Shown here piece after piece: positions 32,586-40,539 of a stretch of DNA of 64,000 nt (within the stretch, counting starts at the first letter, position 1; the number at the start of each line of letters is the position of its first letter). The translations under genes and the position numbers were made by a program. The notes below the pieces were generated by a model. It searched no databases, had not been told where the DNA came from, and was given only the letters and a program-made list of their open reading frames with translations. This stretch comes from Pseudoflavonifractor sp. An184 (GTDB taxonomy: Bacteria > Bacillota > Clostridia > Oscillospirales > Oscillospiraceae), in contig NZ_NFKI01000001.1 in NCBI RefSeq assembly GCF_002160305.1, forward strand, positions 62,001-126,000. The letters are read 5' to 3'.

Positions 32586-34041
32586 GAGTCTGACCGCCCG
32601 CATTTTTCTGATTACTGCCGGCATCCTGCTCTTTGCCGGGACGGTCACCTTCGGCCTGATTGCCTGGGCCACCCCAAGCACCTATACCGCTGTGGTGAAT
32701 AACGACCTCGCCGCCCAGGTGGATGCCCTGGCGGAACGGTTGGCGGACACCACGCCGGAGGACTGCGGCGCGCTGCTGGACGAGTTTACGCTTTCCTCCG
32801 GGGCCAGTGCCATGCTGGTGGGTCCGGACGGAGAACTGGTGGATACAGGGGCGAGTTTGACCGTCCAGGCCGTGTATGAGGACGAACGTGTGGCCGTCAC
32901 CACAGCGGAGGGAGACACGGTGGTCAGTTATGGGACGGGGACGGAAACCGAGGAAACCATGACCATCACCGCCTCTGATGGGGCCACCATTGCCACCGAG
33001 GTGACCTTTGCGGGCCAGAGTGAGAGCTATACGCTCTATGTCACTCCCAGAGTTCAGGTGGAAAACCTGGCTGTGCGGGCACTGGTGCAGATGGCTCCCT
33101 GGATTTTGCTGGTGCTGCTGGCTTTCTCCATGCTGTGCGCTTTTTTCTACTCCCGGTACATTACCCGTCCCATTGTGCGCATGAGCAGCATTGCCGGGAA
33201 GATGGCGGAACTGGATTTCCACTGGGAATGCGGGGAAAAGCGTCGGGATGAGATTGGCAAACTGGGCCGCAGCTTAGACAAATTGGCCCAGAGACTGGAT
33301 GCAGCCCTCACGGATCTGGAGAGCGCCAACCAAGCCCTGCGGGGAGAGGTAGAGCAGGAGCGGGAACTGGACCGGCAGCGAATGGCTTTTTTCAACGCCG
33401 CCTCCCACGAGCTGAAGACCCCGGTGACGATCCTGAAGGGACAGCTCTCCGGTATGCTGGAGGGAGTTGGTGTCTACCAGGATCGGGACAAATACCTGCT
33501 GCGCTCCCTTCAGGTGACAGGCCGGATGGAAAACCTGGTGGGGGAGATGCTGGCCATCTCCCGGATGGAGACAGGGTCTGTGGCTGTCAAGCAGGAGTGC
33601 GTGGAGCTGTCCGCTCTGATCGAGCGGCAGCTGACGCTGGACGCAGGATTGCTGGAGCAGCGTGAGCAGCGGCTGGTGTCCAAATTGACGCCGGGGGTCA
33701 CCGTCACCGGCGACCCGTCTCTCCTCGGCAAGGCCGTGGGGAACCTGCTCTCAAACGCAGCCCTCTATTCCCCGGAGGGGGCAGAGATCCGGGTGTGGTG
33801 CGGCCTGCTGGAGGGCCGCCCGGCCCTGACGGTGGAAAACACTGGGACTCATATCAGCGAGGATGCCATACCCCATCTCTTTGAGGCATTTTACAGGGAA
33901 GAAGGCTCACGGAACCGGGCCACCGGCGGCAGCGGCCTGGGGCTGTATCTGGTGAAGATGATTCTGGACCGCCACGGCGCAGAGTGCGCCATCGAGAATA
34001 CGGCGGACGGGGTGCGGGCCACGGTGCGGTTTTCTGATTGA
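32563..34041 (+). CDS. Sensor histidine kinase
   Basis: 492 residues; GTG 32563 inside the end of the regulator gene. One membrane helix near 14-35, an extracellular sensor of about 140 residues, a second helix near 175-198, HAMP linker, coiled region, phosphoacceptor His near 282 in ASHELKTPVT, and an ATPase with GNLLSNAALYS near 391 and GSGLGLYLVKM near the end. Partner of the 31917 regulator. The signal is unknown; the downstream lipoprotein, hydrolase and acetyltransferase may be targets. Confidence 0.92.
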   Translation: MPRKKLSESLTARIFLITAGILLFAGTVTFGLIAWATPSTYTAVVNNDLAAQVDALAERLADTTPEDCGALLDEFTLSSGASAMLVGPDGELVDTGASLTVQAVYEDERVAVTTAEGDTVVSYGTGTETEETMTITASDGATIATEVTFAGQSESYTLYVTPRVQVENLAVRALVQMAPWILLVLLAFSMLCAFFYSRYITRPIVRMSSIAGKMAELDFHWECGEKRRDEIGKLGRSLDKLAQRLDAALTDLESANQALRGEVEQERELDRQRMAFFNAASHELKTPVTILKGQLSGMLEGVGVYQDRDKYLLRSLQVTGRMENLVGEMLAISRMETGSVAVKQECVELSALIERQLTLDAGLLEQREQRLVSKLTPGVTVTGDPSLLGKAVGNLLSNAALYSPEGAEIRVWCGLLEGRPALTVENTGTHISEDAIPHLFEAFYREEGSRNRATGGSGLGLYLVKMILDRHGAECAIENTADGVRATVRFSD

Positions 34042-34108
34042 GGGCACGGTGGATTTTACGGACACAATATGATAAAATAATACCATTACACTGCGAATGA
34101 GGGAAATG

Positions 34109-34474
34109 ATGAAAAAATTAGGTTTCGCTTGTATCTTATGCTTTTCTCTGGCGCTGTTAAACGCTTGCGGCAACGCCACGTTTAATGGCAGCAGCACCGG
34201 GAATGATACCCAGTTTATCATGGAATACAGTATCTTAAATACTTCCGATCACAGGGCGATGCCTTTGAAAACGGGCGATGTGATTGATACAACCGTCGTA
34301 AGTGACGATGGAAGTGTAGACATTCAGGTAGAAAACAGTGAGGGAGAGCAGATCTATTCAGAAACAGATGTTCCCACTTCTGAATTTGAAATTGTGATCT
34401 CCCAAGACGATACTTACACATTTACCGTTACAGGACACAGGGCCAAAGGAAGCGTAAGTTTTGTAAATAGATGA
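34109..34474 (+). CDS. Small lipoprotein of unknown function
   Basis: 121 residues. ATG 34109 is chosen because GAGGG lies about 6 nt upstream; ATG 34097 and 34106 are alternatives. Signal peptide MKKLGFACILCFSLALLNAC with the lipobox cysteine at 20, then a small beta-rich domain of about 95 residues (TYTFTVTGHRAKGSVSF at the end). Similar short lipoproteins follow two-component systems in many Firmicutes; no function can be given. Confidence 0.7.
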   Translation: MKKLGFACILCFSLALLNACGNATFNGSSTGNDTQFIMEYSILNTSDHRAMPLKTGDVIDTTVVSDDGSVDIQVENSEGEQIYSETDVPTSEFEIVISQDDTYTFTVTGHRAKGSVSFVNR

Positions 34475-34495
34475 CCGGGAATTGAGGGAATGCCG

Positions 34496-35125
34496 ATGGA
34501 AAAGACGATTTTAGTTCACGGCTCCGGCCATAAGGCGGCCAGTTGGAAAGAGACCATCGCTTATCTAAATCACCCGGAGGAAATCTTCTGCCCGGAGTTG
34601 TCCGCTATTCTGGACGGGCGGGAGGCCATCTACCCCAATCTCCGTATTGCCTTTGAGGCGTACTGTGCCCAGGCGGGCGGGCCGGTTCACCTGTGCGGTC
34701 TCTCTCTGGGTGGAATTCTGGCCTTGGACTATGCGCTGGAGCATCCAGAGGATGTCAAGACCCTGGTGCTGATCGGTACGCCCCACAAGGTTCCAAAGGG
34801 GACCTTTGCTCTCCAGAATGTGGTGTTCCGCCTTCTGCCCAAGTCTACATTCACGTCTATGGCTTTTGACAAGAAGAACACCTTTGCTCTGGGAAACTCC
34901 ATGAAGGATCTGGACTTCAGCGGCAGGGTGGAGGAGATCCGCTGCCCCGCCCTGATCCTCTGCGGGGAGAAAGACAGTGCAAATCTGAAATCAGCCCATT
35001 TCTTGGCCGAACACATTCCGGACGCGGAGTTGCAGGTGCTGGAAAACACCGGTCATGTGGTGAATGAGGAGTCCCCCAAAGTATTGGCGGAGCGGCTGAA
35101 CGACTTTTACGCACGGCATCTTTGA
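34496..35125 (+). CDS. Alpha/beta hydrolase
   Basis: 209 residues; ATG 34496 has GAGGG 7 nt upstream and is preferred to ATG 34490. ILVHGSG near the N terminus gives the oxyanion region, Ser70 in GLSLGG is the nucleophile elbow, with a probable acid in CGEKD near 159 and His in NTGHVV near 186. A compact single-domain esterase/lipase-type hydrolase, cytoplasmic (no signal peptide). Substrate unknown. Confidence 0.83.
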   Translation: MEKTILVHGSGHKAASWKETIAYLNHPEEIFCPELSAILDGREAIYPNLRIAFEAYCAQAGGPVHLCGLSLGGILALDYALEHPEDVKTLVLIGTPHKVPKGTFALQNVVFRLLPKSTFTSMAFDKKNTFALGNSMKDLDFSGRVEEIRCPALILCGEKDSANLKSAHFLAEHIPDAELQVLENTGHVVNEESPKVLAERLNDFYARHL

Positions 35126-35171
35126 CTGTATCGTGGGCGCTTGCGGCTGCGGCAGAATATAAACATCATTC

Positions 35172-35305
35172 GGGAGGTGAGGCGGATGAAGCGCGGCCTT
35201 GATGTAGCTCCATGCAAGGCTTGACTTGGATGGACTTGTATGGAGCAAAATGTTAGCCATCCCAATGGCCTTGCATGGTGGAAAAGAAATAATCATGCAA
35301 AGGAG
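35172..35305 (+). promoter_or_regulatory. Leader region resembling a translational attenuator
   Basis: Four segments can pair in competing ways: segment 1 (35207-35220, containing CCATGCAAGGC), 2 (35236-35246, TTGTATGGAGC), 3 (35268-35278, GCCTTGCATGG) and 4 (35294-35305, CATGCAAAGGAG, the ribosome-binding site of the acetyltransferase). 1 pairs with 2 or with 3; 3 pairs with 4 and would hide the ribosome-binding site. A 12-codon leader ORF overlaps segment 1. Induction by ribosome stalling is known for cat and erm genes of Gram-positives. Confidence 0.6.
35186..35224 (+). CDS. Leader peptide of 12 residues
   Basis: MKRGLDVAPCKA, ATG 35186, with GGGAGG 8 nt upstream, ending 88 bp before the acetyltransferase start. 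Its last seven codons lie on segment 1 of the proposed attenuator. A translated leader is inferred from the good ribosome-binding site and position only. Confidence 0.5.
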   Translation: MKRGLDVAPCKA

Positions 35306-35312
35306 TATTGAG

Positions 35313-35966
35313 ATGAATTACAAAATGGTTGATTTCAGCACTTGGCCAAGAGGCGATCTGTTCCGGTTCTATATGGATCACATGCGGGTTGTCATGAGCC
35401 TGACGGTGGATGTGAACGTGACGCCGCTGGTTCGGTTCGTAAAAAAGAACGGCATGAAGTTCTATCCGACCATGATTTGGGTGGTGTCGCGGGTGATCAA
35501 TTCCCATGAGGAGTTCAAGTATGGCTGGGATGCAGATGGAAACTTGATCCGTTGGGACCTTATCTCTCCCAGCTACGCCCACTTCCATCCGGAGGACGGA
35601 AACTTCACCAAGCTGGTCACACCCTATAGAAAGGACCTGACGGAGTTCCACACCCGTTTTCTGGAGGATCGGGAGAAATACCGGGATCTCCGGGCTGTAG
35701 TGGAGGGCCAGCCAGCCAATCACTTTGACGTATCCTGCCTGCCCTGGGTACGTTACCGCCACTTCGATGTCCATGTGTTTGATCAGGGGGACTTTCTGGC
35801 CCCGGTGGTCACTTGGGGAAAGTACGAGGCGGAGGGCGATAAATTGGTCATGCCGCTGACAATGAATATCCACCATGCAGTGGCGGACGGCTTCCACCTA
35901 TCCCGCTTTTTTGCGGAGGTGCAGGAGCTGATAGACCGCCTGACCACAGACAGTCCCGCAGACTGA
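35313..35966 (+). CDS. CatA-like chloramphenicol acetyltransferase family protein
   Basis: 217 residues; ATG 35313, 7 nt after AAGGAG. It has the CAT fold landmarks: TWPRGDLFRFYMDHM near the N terminus, SPSYAHFHPED in the middle and the catalytic His near 188 in NIHHAVADGFHLSRFF. Family members transfer acetyl from acetyl-CoA to chloramphenicol as homotrimers. The sequence MVDFSTWPRGD differs from the classical enzymes, so the true substrate could be another compound. The upstream leader with alternative base pairing supports drug-inducible expression. Confidence 0.82.
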   Translation: MNYKMVDFSTWPRGDLFRFYMDHMRVVMSLTVDVNVTPLVRFVKKNGMKFYPTMIWVVSRVINSHEEFKYGWDADGNLIRWDLISPSYAHFHPEDGNFTKLVTPYRKDLTEFHTRFLEDREKYRDLRAVVEGQPANHFDVSCLPWVRYRHFDVHVFDQGDFLAPVVTWGKYEAEGDKLVMPLTMNIHHAVADGFHLSRFFAEVQELIDRLTTDSPAD

Positions 35967-36034
35967 GGCAAGTGATGAATAGATTTCTCGGGTAGTATGA
36001 CGCTATTTCAACAAATCACCGGATAAGATTAGGC

Positions 36035-36073
36035 AGAGGGGTGCCAGCATGATATGCTGGCACCCCTCTTTGA
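36035..36073 (+). terminator. Strong intrinsic terminator after the acetyltransferase
   Basis: Perfect 16-bp stem AGAGGGGTGCCAGCAT (36035-36050) with 36054-36069, loop GAT, followed by TTTG. Confidence 0.85.
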
Positions 36074-36129
36074 CTCAATATAAGTTTCCTGCTGGTTGAT
36101 TTAATCAATCAAAATCAAATAGAACTCCA

Positions 36130-36158
36130 TTGTTTTTCGGGTCTTTGTTCCTTATACC
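36130..36158 (+). promoter_or_regulatory. Promoter of the XRE/ABC operon
   Basis: TTGTTT (36130-36135), 17-bp spacer, TATACC (36153-36158), 20 bp before the start of the XRE gene. AT-rich inverted repeats (TTGATTTAATCAATCAA) lie about 35 bp upstream of the -35. Confidence 0.55.
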
Positions 36159-36178
36159 ATAGTCAGGTGGTGAGCATG

Positions 36179-37297
36179 ATGAAAGAAATCAATCTTGGTC
36201 GAGTCCTGATTGAGAACCGCCGCAAGCGAGGAATTACGCAAGAGGAACTGGCGGAATATATCGGAGTTTCAAAGGCCGCCGTTTCAAAGTGGGAAATTGG
36301 TATGACTTACCCTGACATTAGTCTGCTGCCACGGCTGGCTTCCTATTTCAATATCAGCATAGATGAATTGATGGGCTATAAGCCCCAGATGGATACGGCG
36401 GACATCCGAAAATGGTACAGCCGGCTCGCCAGGGAGTTCGCCGAGGGGGCTTTTGAAGAGACGTTGGAACAAAGCCGCAAACTGGCCAAGCAATACTGTG
36501 CCTGCTATCCGCTCCTATTCCACATTGGCTCTCTGCTGGTAAATCACGCAATGCTTGCCGGTACACAGGAGAGAACCTATCAAGTCATAGAAGAGGCAAA
36601 GGCCATCTTCTCCCGCGTGAGGACAGACAGCACTGACCCAAAGCTGGGGAAAGAGGCGCTACAGATGGAGGCTTACTGTCTGCTGGCGCTGCAACAGCCA
36701 GCGGAAGCGTTGGACCTCCTGGAAGAAGACTCGCCGGAGATCGGCCCCGCCGAACCGCTTCTGGCCAGTGCATATCAAATGACTGGAAACACGCTGGACG
36801 CCAAAAGGGTGCTGCAAGCTGGGATCTATAAACAGGTTGTGGCTTTTTGCAATCTTCTGCCGTCCTATATGAACCTTTCCATGGACGATCCGGAGAGGTT
36901 TGAAAAACTCTGCACGAGATTTCAAGCGGTTGCTGATGCGTTCCAACTGCAGCACCTGCATCCTGGCCTGCTGCTGTCATGCTATTTCATCATGGCCCGT
37001 GGCTGGGCTGTCCTGGGGGAGTCCGGAAAGGCACTTGATATGTTGGGGAAGTACACGGATCTGGCAACCAGCAGCATCTATCCGCTCCATCTTCACGGCG
37101 ACTCTTTTTTTGACCTGCTGGACGAGTGGTTCCATGATGTGCTCATTTTGGGAACAACTCTGCCCAGAGACGATACGGTCATCCGCCGCAGTATGACCCA
37201 GGCGCTCAAGGAGGACTCAGCTTTCGAGCCGCTGAAAGAAGAACCGCGCTTTCAGAACATGGTATCCAGGTTGGAACGAAACGAGGGGGAAACATAG
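36179..37297 (+). CDS. XRE-family regulator with long helical C-terminal domain
   Basis: 372 residues; ATG 36179 lies 8 nt after AGGTGG (GTG 36167 and ATG 36176 are alternatives). Residues 8-62 are an HTH of the Cro/CI type (GITQEELAEYIGVSKAAVSKWE). The remaining about 300 residues are helical with TPR-like spacing. The stop is 1 bp before the ABC ATPase start. Regulators of this build commonly control an adjacent ABC-2 exporter; the inducer may be the exported toxic compound or peptide. Confidence 0.85.
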   Translation: MKEINLGRVLIENRRKRGITQEELAEYIGVSKAAVSKWEIGMTYPDISLLPRLASYFNISIDELMGYKPQMDTADIRKWYSRLAREFAEGAFEETLEQSRKLAKQYCACYPLLFHIGSLLVNHAMLAGTQERTYQVIEEAKAIFSRVRTDSTDPKLGKEALQMEAYCLLALQQPAEALDLLEEDSPEIGPAEPLLASAYQMTGNTLDAKRVLQAGIYKQVVAFCNLLPSYMNLSMDDPERFEKLCTRFQAVADAFQLQHLHPGLLLSCYFIMARGWAVLGESGKALDMLGKYTDLATSSIYPLHLHGDSFFDLLDEWFHDVLILGTTLPRDDTVIRRSMTQALKEDSAFEPLKEEPRFQNMVSRLERNEGET

Positions 37298-37298
37298 A

Positions 37299-38213
37299 AT
37301 GGAAACCGTTGTATTGCAGTCTCTTTCCAAGACTTATTCCGGCGGGAAACTGGCAGTCCGACAGGTCTCACTGTCCCTGAATCAAGGGGAGGTGTTTGGA
37401 TTCCTCGGCCCTAACGGAGCCGGCAAGACCACAACTGTGAAATTGCTGAATGGGATGCTCTCTCCCACAGAAGGTAGTTGCCAGGTGCTGGGCATCAATC
37501 CCGCCAAGGAACCGGAAAAGGTTCACAGGGTATCCGGTGTCCTCACAGAGCATGCGCAGATGTACGATAACATGACGGGGACACAAAATCTGATTTTCTA
37601 CGCATCCTTGTTTGATATACCGTCCCGTGAGGCAAGGTCACGCACTGAGTCCCTGCTCAAGCGACTGGGACTGGAGAATGCTGGAGCAAAGAAGCTGTCT
37701 GCCTATTCCACCGGAATGCGGCAAAGGCTTTCCTTAGCAAGAGCCCTGATTCATCAGCCCAGAGTATTATTTCTGGATGAACCTACATCCGGCCTTGACC
37801 CGGAAAGCGCGCAGAATGTCAATCAACTCATTCGAGATTTGGCATATCGGGAAGGTATCACCGTGTTCCTCTGCACCCACCAGTTGCGCTATGCGCAAGA
37901 AATCTGCACCCGGTACGGCCTAATTGAAGATGGGACAATGCTGGCCGAGGGGACGCTGGAGGAATTGCGACATGATGTACTCTCCGATACTGTTCTCAAG
38001 ATCCGCGCCGAAATAATGCCGGCGATCCTCCCGTTTCGTAAGAGTGGAGAAAATCAATATGAATTGGACATCCACTCGGATTCAGAGATTCCGCACTTGG
38101 TTCGCCAAATCGTTGAAGGCGGCGGAGATGTTTATGACGTTACGGCGCAAAAACCCTCTTTGGAGGACATCTACTTCGCGTTGACCGCGAAAGGGAAGGG
38201 GGAGGCAATGTGA
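37299..38213 (+). CDS. ABC-2 exporter ATPase
   Basis: 304 residues; ATG 37299 with GAGGGGGA upstream. Walker A GPNGAGKTT near 38, signature YSTGMRQRLSLARAL near 137, Walker B LFLDEPTSGLD, H-loop CTHQL, and a C-terminal domain of about 80 residues. CcmA/NatA-like. Its stop overlaps the GTG of the permease. Drives export through the 38210 protein. Confidence 0.9.
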   Translation: METVVLQSLSKTYSGGKLAVRQVSLSLNQGEVFGFLGPNGAGKTTTVKLLNGMLSPTEGSCQVLGINPAKEPEKVHRVSGVLTEHAQMYDNMTGTQNLIFYASLFDIPSREARSRTESLLKRLGLENAGAKKLSAYSTGMRQRLSLARALIHQPRVLFLDEPTSGLDPESAQNVNQLIRDLAYREGITVFLCTHQLRYAQEICTRYGLIEDGTMLAEGTLEELRHDVLSDTVLKIRAEIMPAILPFRKSGENQYELDIHSDSEIPHLVRQIVEGGGDVYDVTAQKPSLEDIYFALTAKGKGEAM

Positions 38214-38995
38214 AAACAGCAATGGCTGCAATTATCAAAAAGGATTTTCGGGGTGTGACTGATAACAAACATCTCTTTGCCAGCCTTCTGATTGTTCCCC
38301 TCGTACTCACCATCGTTCTGCCCTCTACTTTCCTTGTGATGATTCATTTCGCACCAGATGATCCGGACATTCAGAGATTGCTCGATCTGTTGCCTCAATC
38401 TATGCAAACCAAAGGGCTGGAGCAGGGACTTGCCGAATTGGTGCTCAACTTTATGCTCCCGGTGTTTTTCCTAATTATCCCTATTATGTCGGCGTCAATT
38501 ATGGCAGCCAGTTCCTTTGTGGGGGAAAAGGAAAAGCGCACGCTGGAGACGCTCCTATATTGCCCGCTTTCTGTCCGGCAGATCTTCCGCGCAAAAGTTC
38601 TGGCCTCTTTTTTGCTGAGCATGATGGTGTCTTTCATATCTTTCTGCACTATGATGGTGGTGCTGGAGTTGGAAGCGGGGATCCTTATGGGGATGGTGTT
38701 GATACCCAGCATCAGTTGGCTGGTTATCCTGCTGCTCCTCGCTCCATCCATTTCTCTGATAGCGGTGACCCTTATCGTCCGCAGATCGGCGAAAGCGCAG
38801 AGTGTGGAGGAGTCCCAGCAGAGCGCGGTATTCCTGGTTATCCCGGTGATCCTGCTGGTTGTCGGGCAGTCCACCGGTTTGCTGCTGGTGAGCGCCTGGA
38901 TCCTGTTGGCGTTTGGCCTGGTCTGTACGTTGCTCGCGTGGGTGCTCCTCAAAACTTGTATGGGAAAGTTTACCTATGAGACGTTGCTGCAATGA
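38210..38995 (+). CDS. ABC-2 exporter permease
   Basis: 261 residues, about six membrane helices, GTG 38210 overlapping the ATPase stop (ATGTGA). The motif FVGEKEKRTLETLLYCPLS near 105 is typical of ABC-2 permeases of the NatB type. With 37299 it forms an exporter of sodium, drug or peptide; substrate unknown. A terminator follows at 39068. Confidence 0.87.
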   Translation: MKTAMAAIIKKDFRGVTDNKHLFASLLIVPLVLTIVLPSTFLVMIHFAPDDPDIQRLLDLLPQSMQTKGLEQGLAELVLNFMLPVFFLIIPIMSASIMAASSFVGEKEKRTLETLLYCPLSVRQIFRAKVLASFLLSMMVSFISFCTMMVVLELEAGILMGMVLIPSISWLVILLLLAPSISLIAVTLIVRRSAKAQSVEESQQSAVFLVIPVILLVVGQSTGLLLVSAWILLAFGLVCTLLAWVLLKTCMGKFTYETLLQ

Positions 38996-39067
38996 ACCGA
39001 AAGGTATCTCGCTCATTGCAGAAACCCTACTGATATGGCTACCATACCAGGTGATTAAGAAAAGGTA

Positions 39068-39104
39068 GGGCGACCCGTACAGTGTAGTGCGGGCCGCCCT
39101 TTTA
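39068..39104. terminator. Bidirectional terminator between convergent genes
   Basis: 11-bp stem with one mismatch, AGGGCGACCCG (39068-39078) and CGGGCCGCCCT (39091-39101), T run on the plus side. It serves the permease (plus) and perhaps the small minus-strand gene that ends at 39105. Confidence 0.7.
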
Positions 39105-39347
39105 TCACGCTTCTTGTTTTCTGTTTTCAAGAGCCTTTTCGATAATAATATCCATATTCCTTTCCAGAAGTTCCATCATGTCGTCTTTTCGCATTTCCAA
39201 AATCTTCTCTAGTTCCCTGCGTACTGAGGCTTCGTTTACCTGCCGACAGTCACAGTGGACAGCCATGATTAACTGATCAAAAGTAATAGGATCCAGCAAA
39301 TTATCTGAAGTGTAAAGGTCGTCATCAAGCCTCCACGCTCTTTCCAT
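39105..39347 (-). CDS. Small protein of unknown function
   Basis: 80 residues; ATG at 39347 follows GGAGG by 8 nt. MERAWRLDDDLYTSDNLLDP, then a helical charged C terminus (ELERNMDIIIEKALENRKQE-like). No family recognised. It has a consensus promoter of its own and a terminator, so it is a real single-gene transcript. Confidence 0.7.
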   Translation of the reverse strand: MERAWRLDDDLYTSDNLLDPITFDQLIMAVHCDCRQVNEASVRRELEKILEMRKDDMMELLERNMDIIIEKALENRKQEA

Positions 39348-39382
39348 GCGCACTTCCTCCCCGCCGCAAACATTCTGGGCTA

Positions 39383-39411
39383 AGTTTATCGTAACGTGAT
39401 GTGTTTGTCAA
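39383..39411 (-). promoter_or_regulatory. Promoter of the 39105 gene
   Basis: Minus strand: TTGACA (39411-39406), 17-bp spacer, TAAACT (39388-39383). Confidence 0.7.
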
Positions 39412-39678
39412 TACTGGTCGTGGACGATAAAACCGGGCACTTTACAGAGTTTTTGATAAACCACACTCATGCGCTTGGATCAAAAAGAATAATGCTCTGT
39501 CGCACAATGGCAAAAGAAATAAGCCTTCGCTCAGCAGAAATTATCAAGTGTTTCGAGATTATAGGACCATGGACTGATTCATGTAATAATCTCCACACAA
39601 ATCACATATTCGCTCCACACTCCCTCCATATTGCCTTGTTATCCTTTCCACATCCCAAGCAGAAAGGAACCAGACACT
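39412..39678. other. AT-rich spacer, no gene seen
   Basis: A frame opening at 39396 reads ILVVDDKTGHFTEFLINH but has no ribosome-binding site and runs out of frame over the start of the ABC ATPase; it looks like a chance frame or a relic. The ribosome-binding site AAAGGA of the ATPase is at 39663-39668. Confidence 0.5.
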
Positions 39679-40539
39679 ATGGAACTCAAAATTCAAAACG
39701 TCAGCATGACCTACCCCAGCGGGAAACAAGCCCTGAAAGGGCTGAACCTGGACCTCAAATCCCCCAGCCTCATCGGCCTGCTGGGCCCCAACGGGGCGGG
39801 TAAATCCACCCTGATGAAGCTGCTGGTGGCGGCCCTGATGCCCACCGGGGGGAACATCCTGGTGGACGGGACGCCGCTGAACAAGTCCGAGAGCCAGTTG
39901 AAGGCCAGCCTGGGCTATCTCCCCCAGGACTTCGGCCTGTTTGACGAGCTGACGGTCACCCAGTTTTTAGACTACATGGCCGCCCTCAAGGGGCTGAAAA
40001 ACCCCAAAGCGGCCATCCGGGAGGTGGTGGCGGCGGTGAATCTGGAGGAGAAGGCCAGAGCCAAGATCCGCACCCTCTCCGGCGGCCAGCGCCAGCGGGT
40101 GGGCATCGCCCAGGCGCTGCTGGGGGATCCCCCCTTCCTGATCTTTGACGAGCCCACCGTGGGACTGGACCCGGAGGAGCGCATCCACTTCCGCAACCTG
40201 TTCTCCCGCACTGCCCAGGAGCGGTTAGTCCTGCTCTCCACCCACATCATTGAGGATGTGCAGTCGGTGTGCGACCAGATCGTGGTCATCCACCACGGGA
40301 CCATCCTGTTCACCGGCACGCCGGAGCAGCTGATCGCCTCCGCCGCCGGCCATGTGGGGGTGTTCTACGAGCGGGAGGCCGGACAGGAGGCGGGCCTCCA
40401 CATCACCGCCCGGGTGAACACCAGCCAGGGTATCCGATGCCGGGCCGTGGCGGACAAACTGCCCCCCTATGCCCAGGCGGAGGAGCCCTCTTTAGAGGAC
40501 GCTTACCTCTATCTAATCTCCAGGGAGGCGGACCAATGA
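39679..40539 (+). CDS. ABC-2 transporter ATPase
   Basis: 286 residues; ATG 39679, 10 nt after AAAGGA. Walker A GPNGAGKST near 36, signature LSGGQRQRVGIAQAL near 132, Walker B LIFDEPTVGLD, H-loop STHII, and a short C-terminal domain. Overlaps the next gene by ATGA. Energises the permease-peptidase fusion and/or the third gene of the operon. Confidence 0.9.
   Translation: MELKIQNVSMTYPSGKQALKGLNLDLKSPSLIGLLGPNGAGKSTLMKLLVAALMPTGGNILVDGTPLNKSESQLKASLGYLPQDFGLFDELTVTQFLDYMAALKGLKNPKAAIREVVAAVNLEEKARAKIRTLSGGQRQRVGIAQALLGDPPFLIFDEPTVGLDPEERIHFRNLFSRTAQERLVLLSTHIIEDVQSVCDQIVVIHHGTILFTGTPEQLIASAAGHVGVFYEREAGQEAGLHITARVNTSQGIRCRAVADKLPPYAQAEEPSLEDAYLYLISREADQ

Noticed and set aside
39396-39803. Open frame starting ILVVDDKTGHF that resembles a response-regulator start
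   Set aside because: No ribosome-binding site, no receiver-domain continuation, and it overlaps the start of a clear ABC ATPase in another frame.
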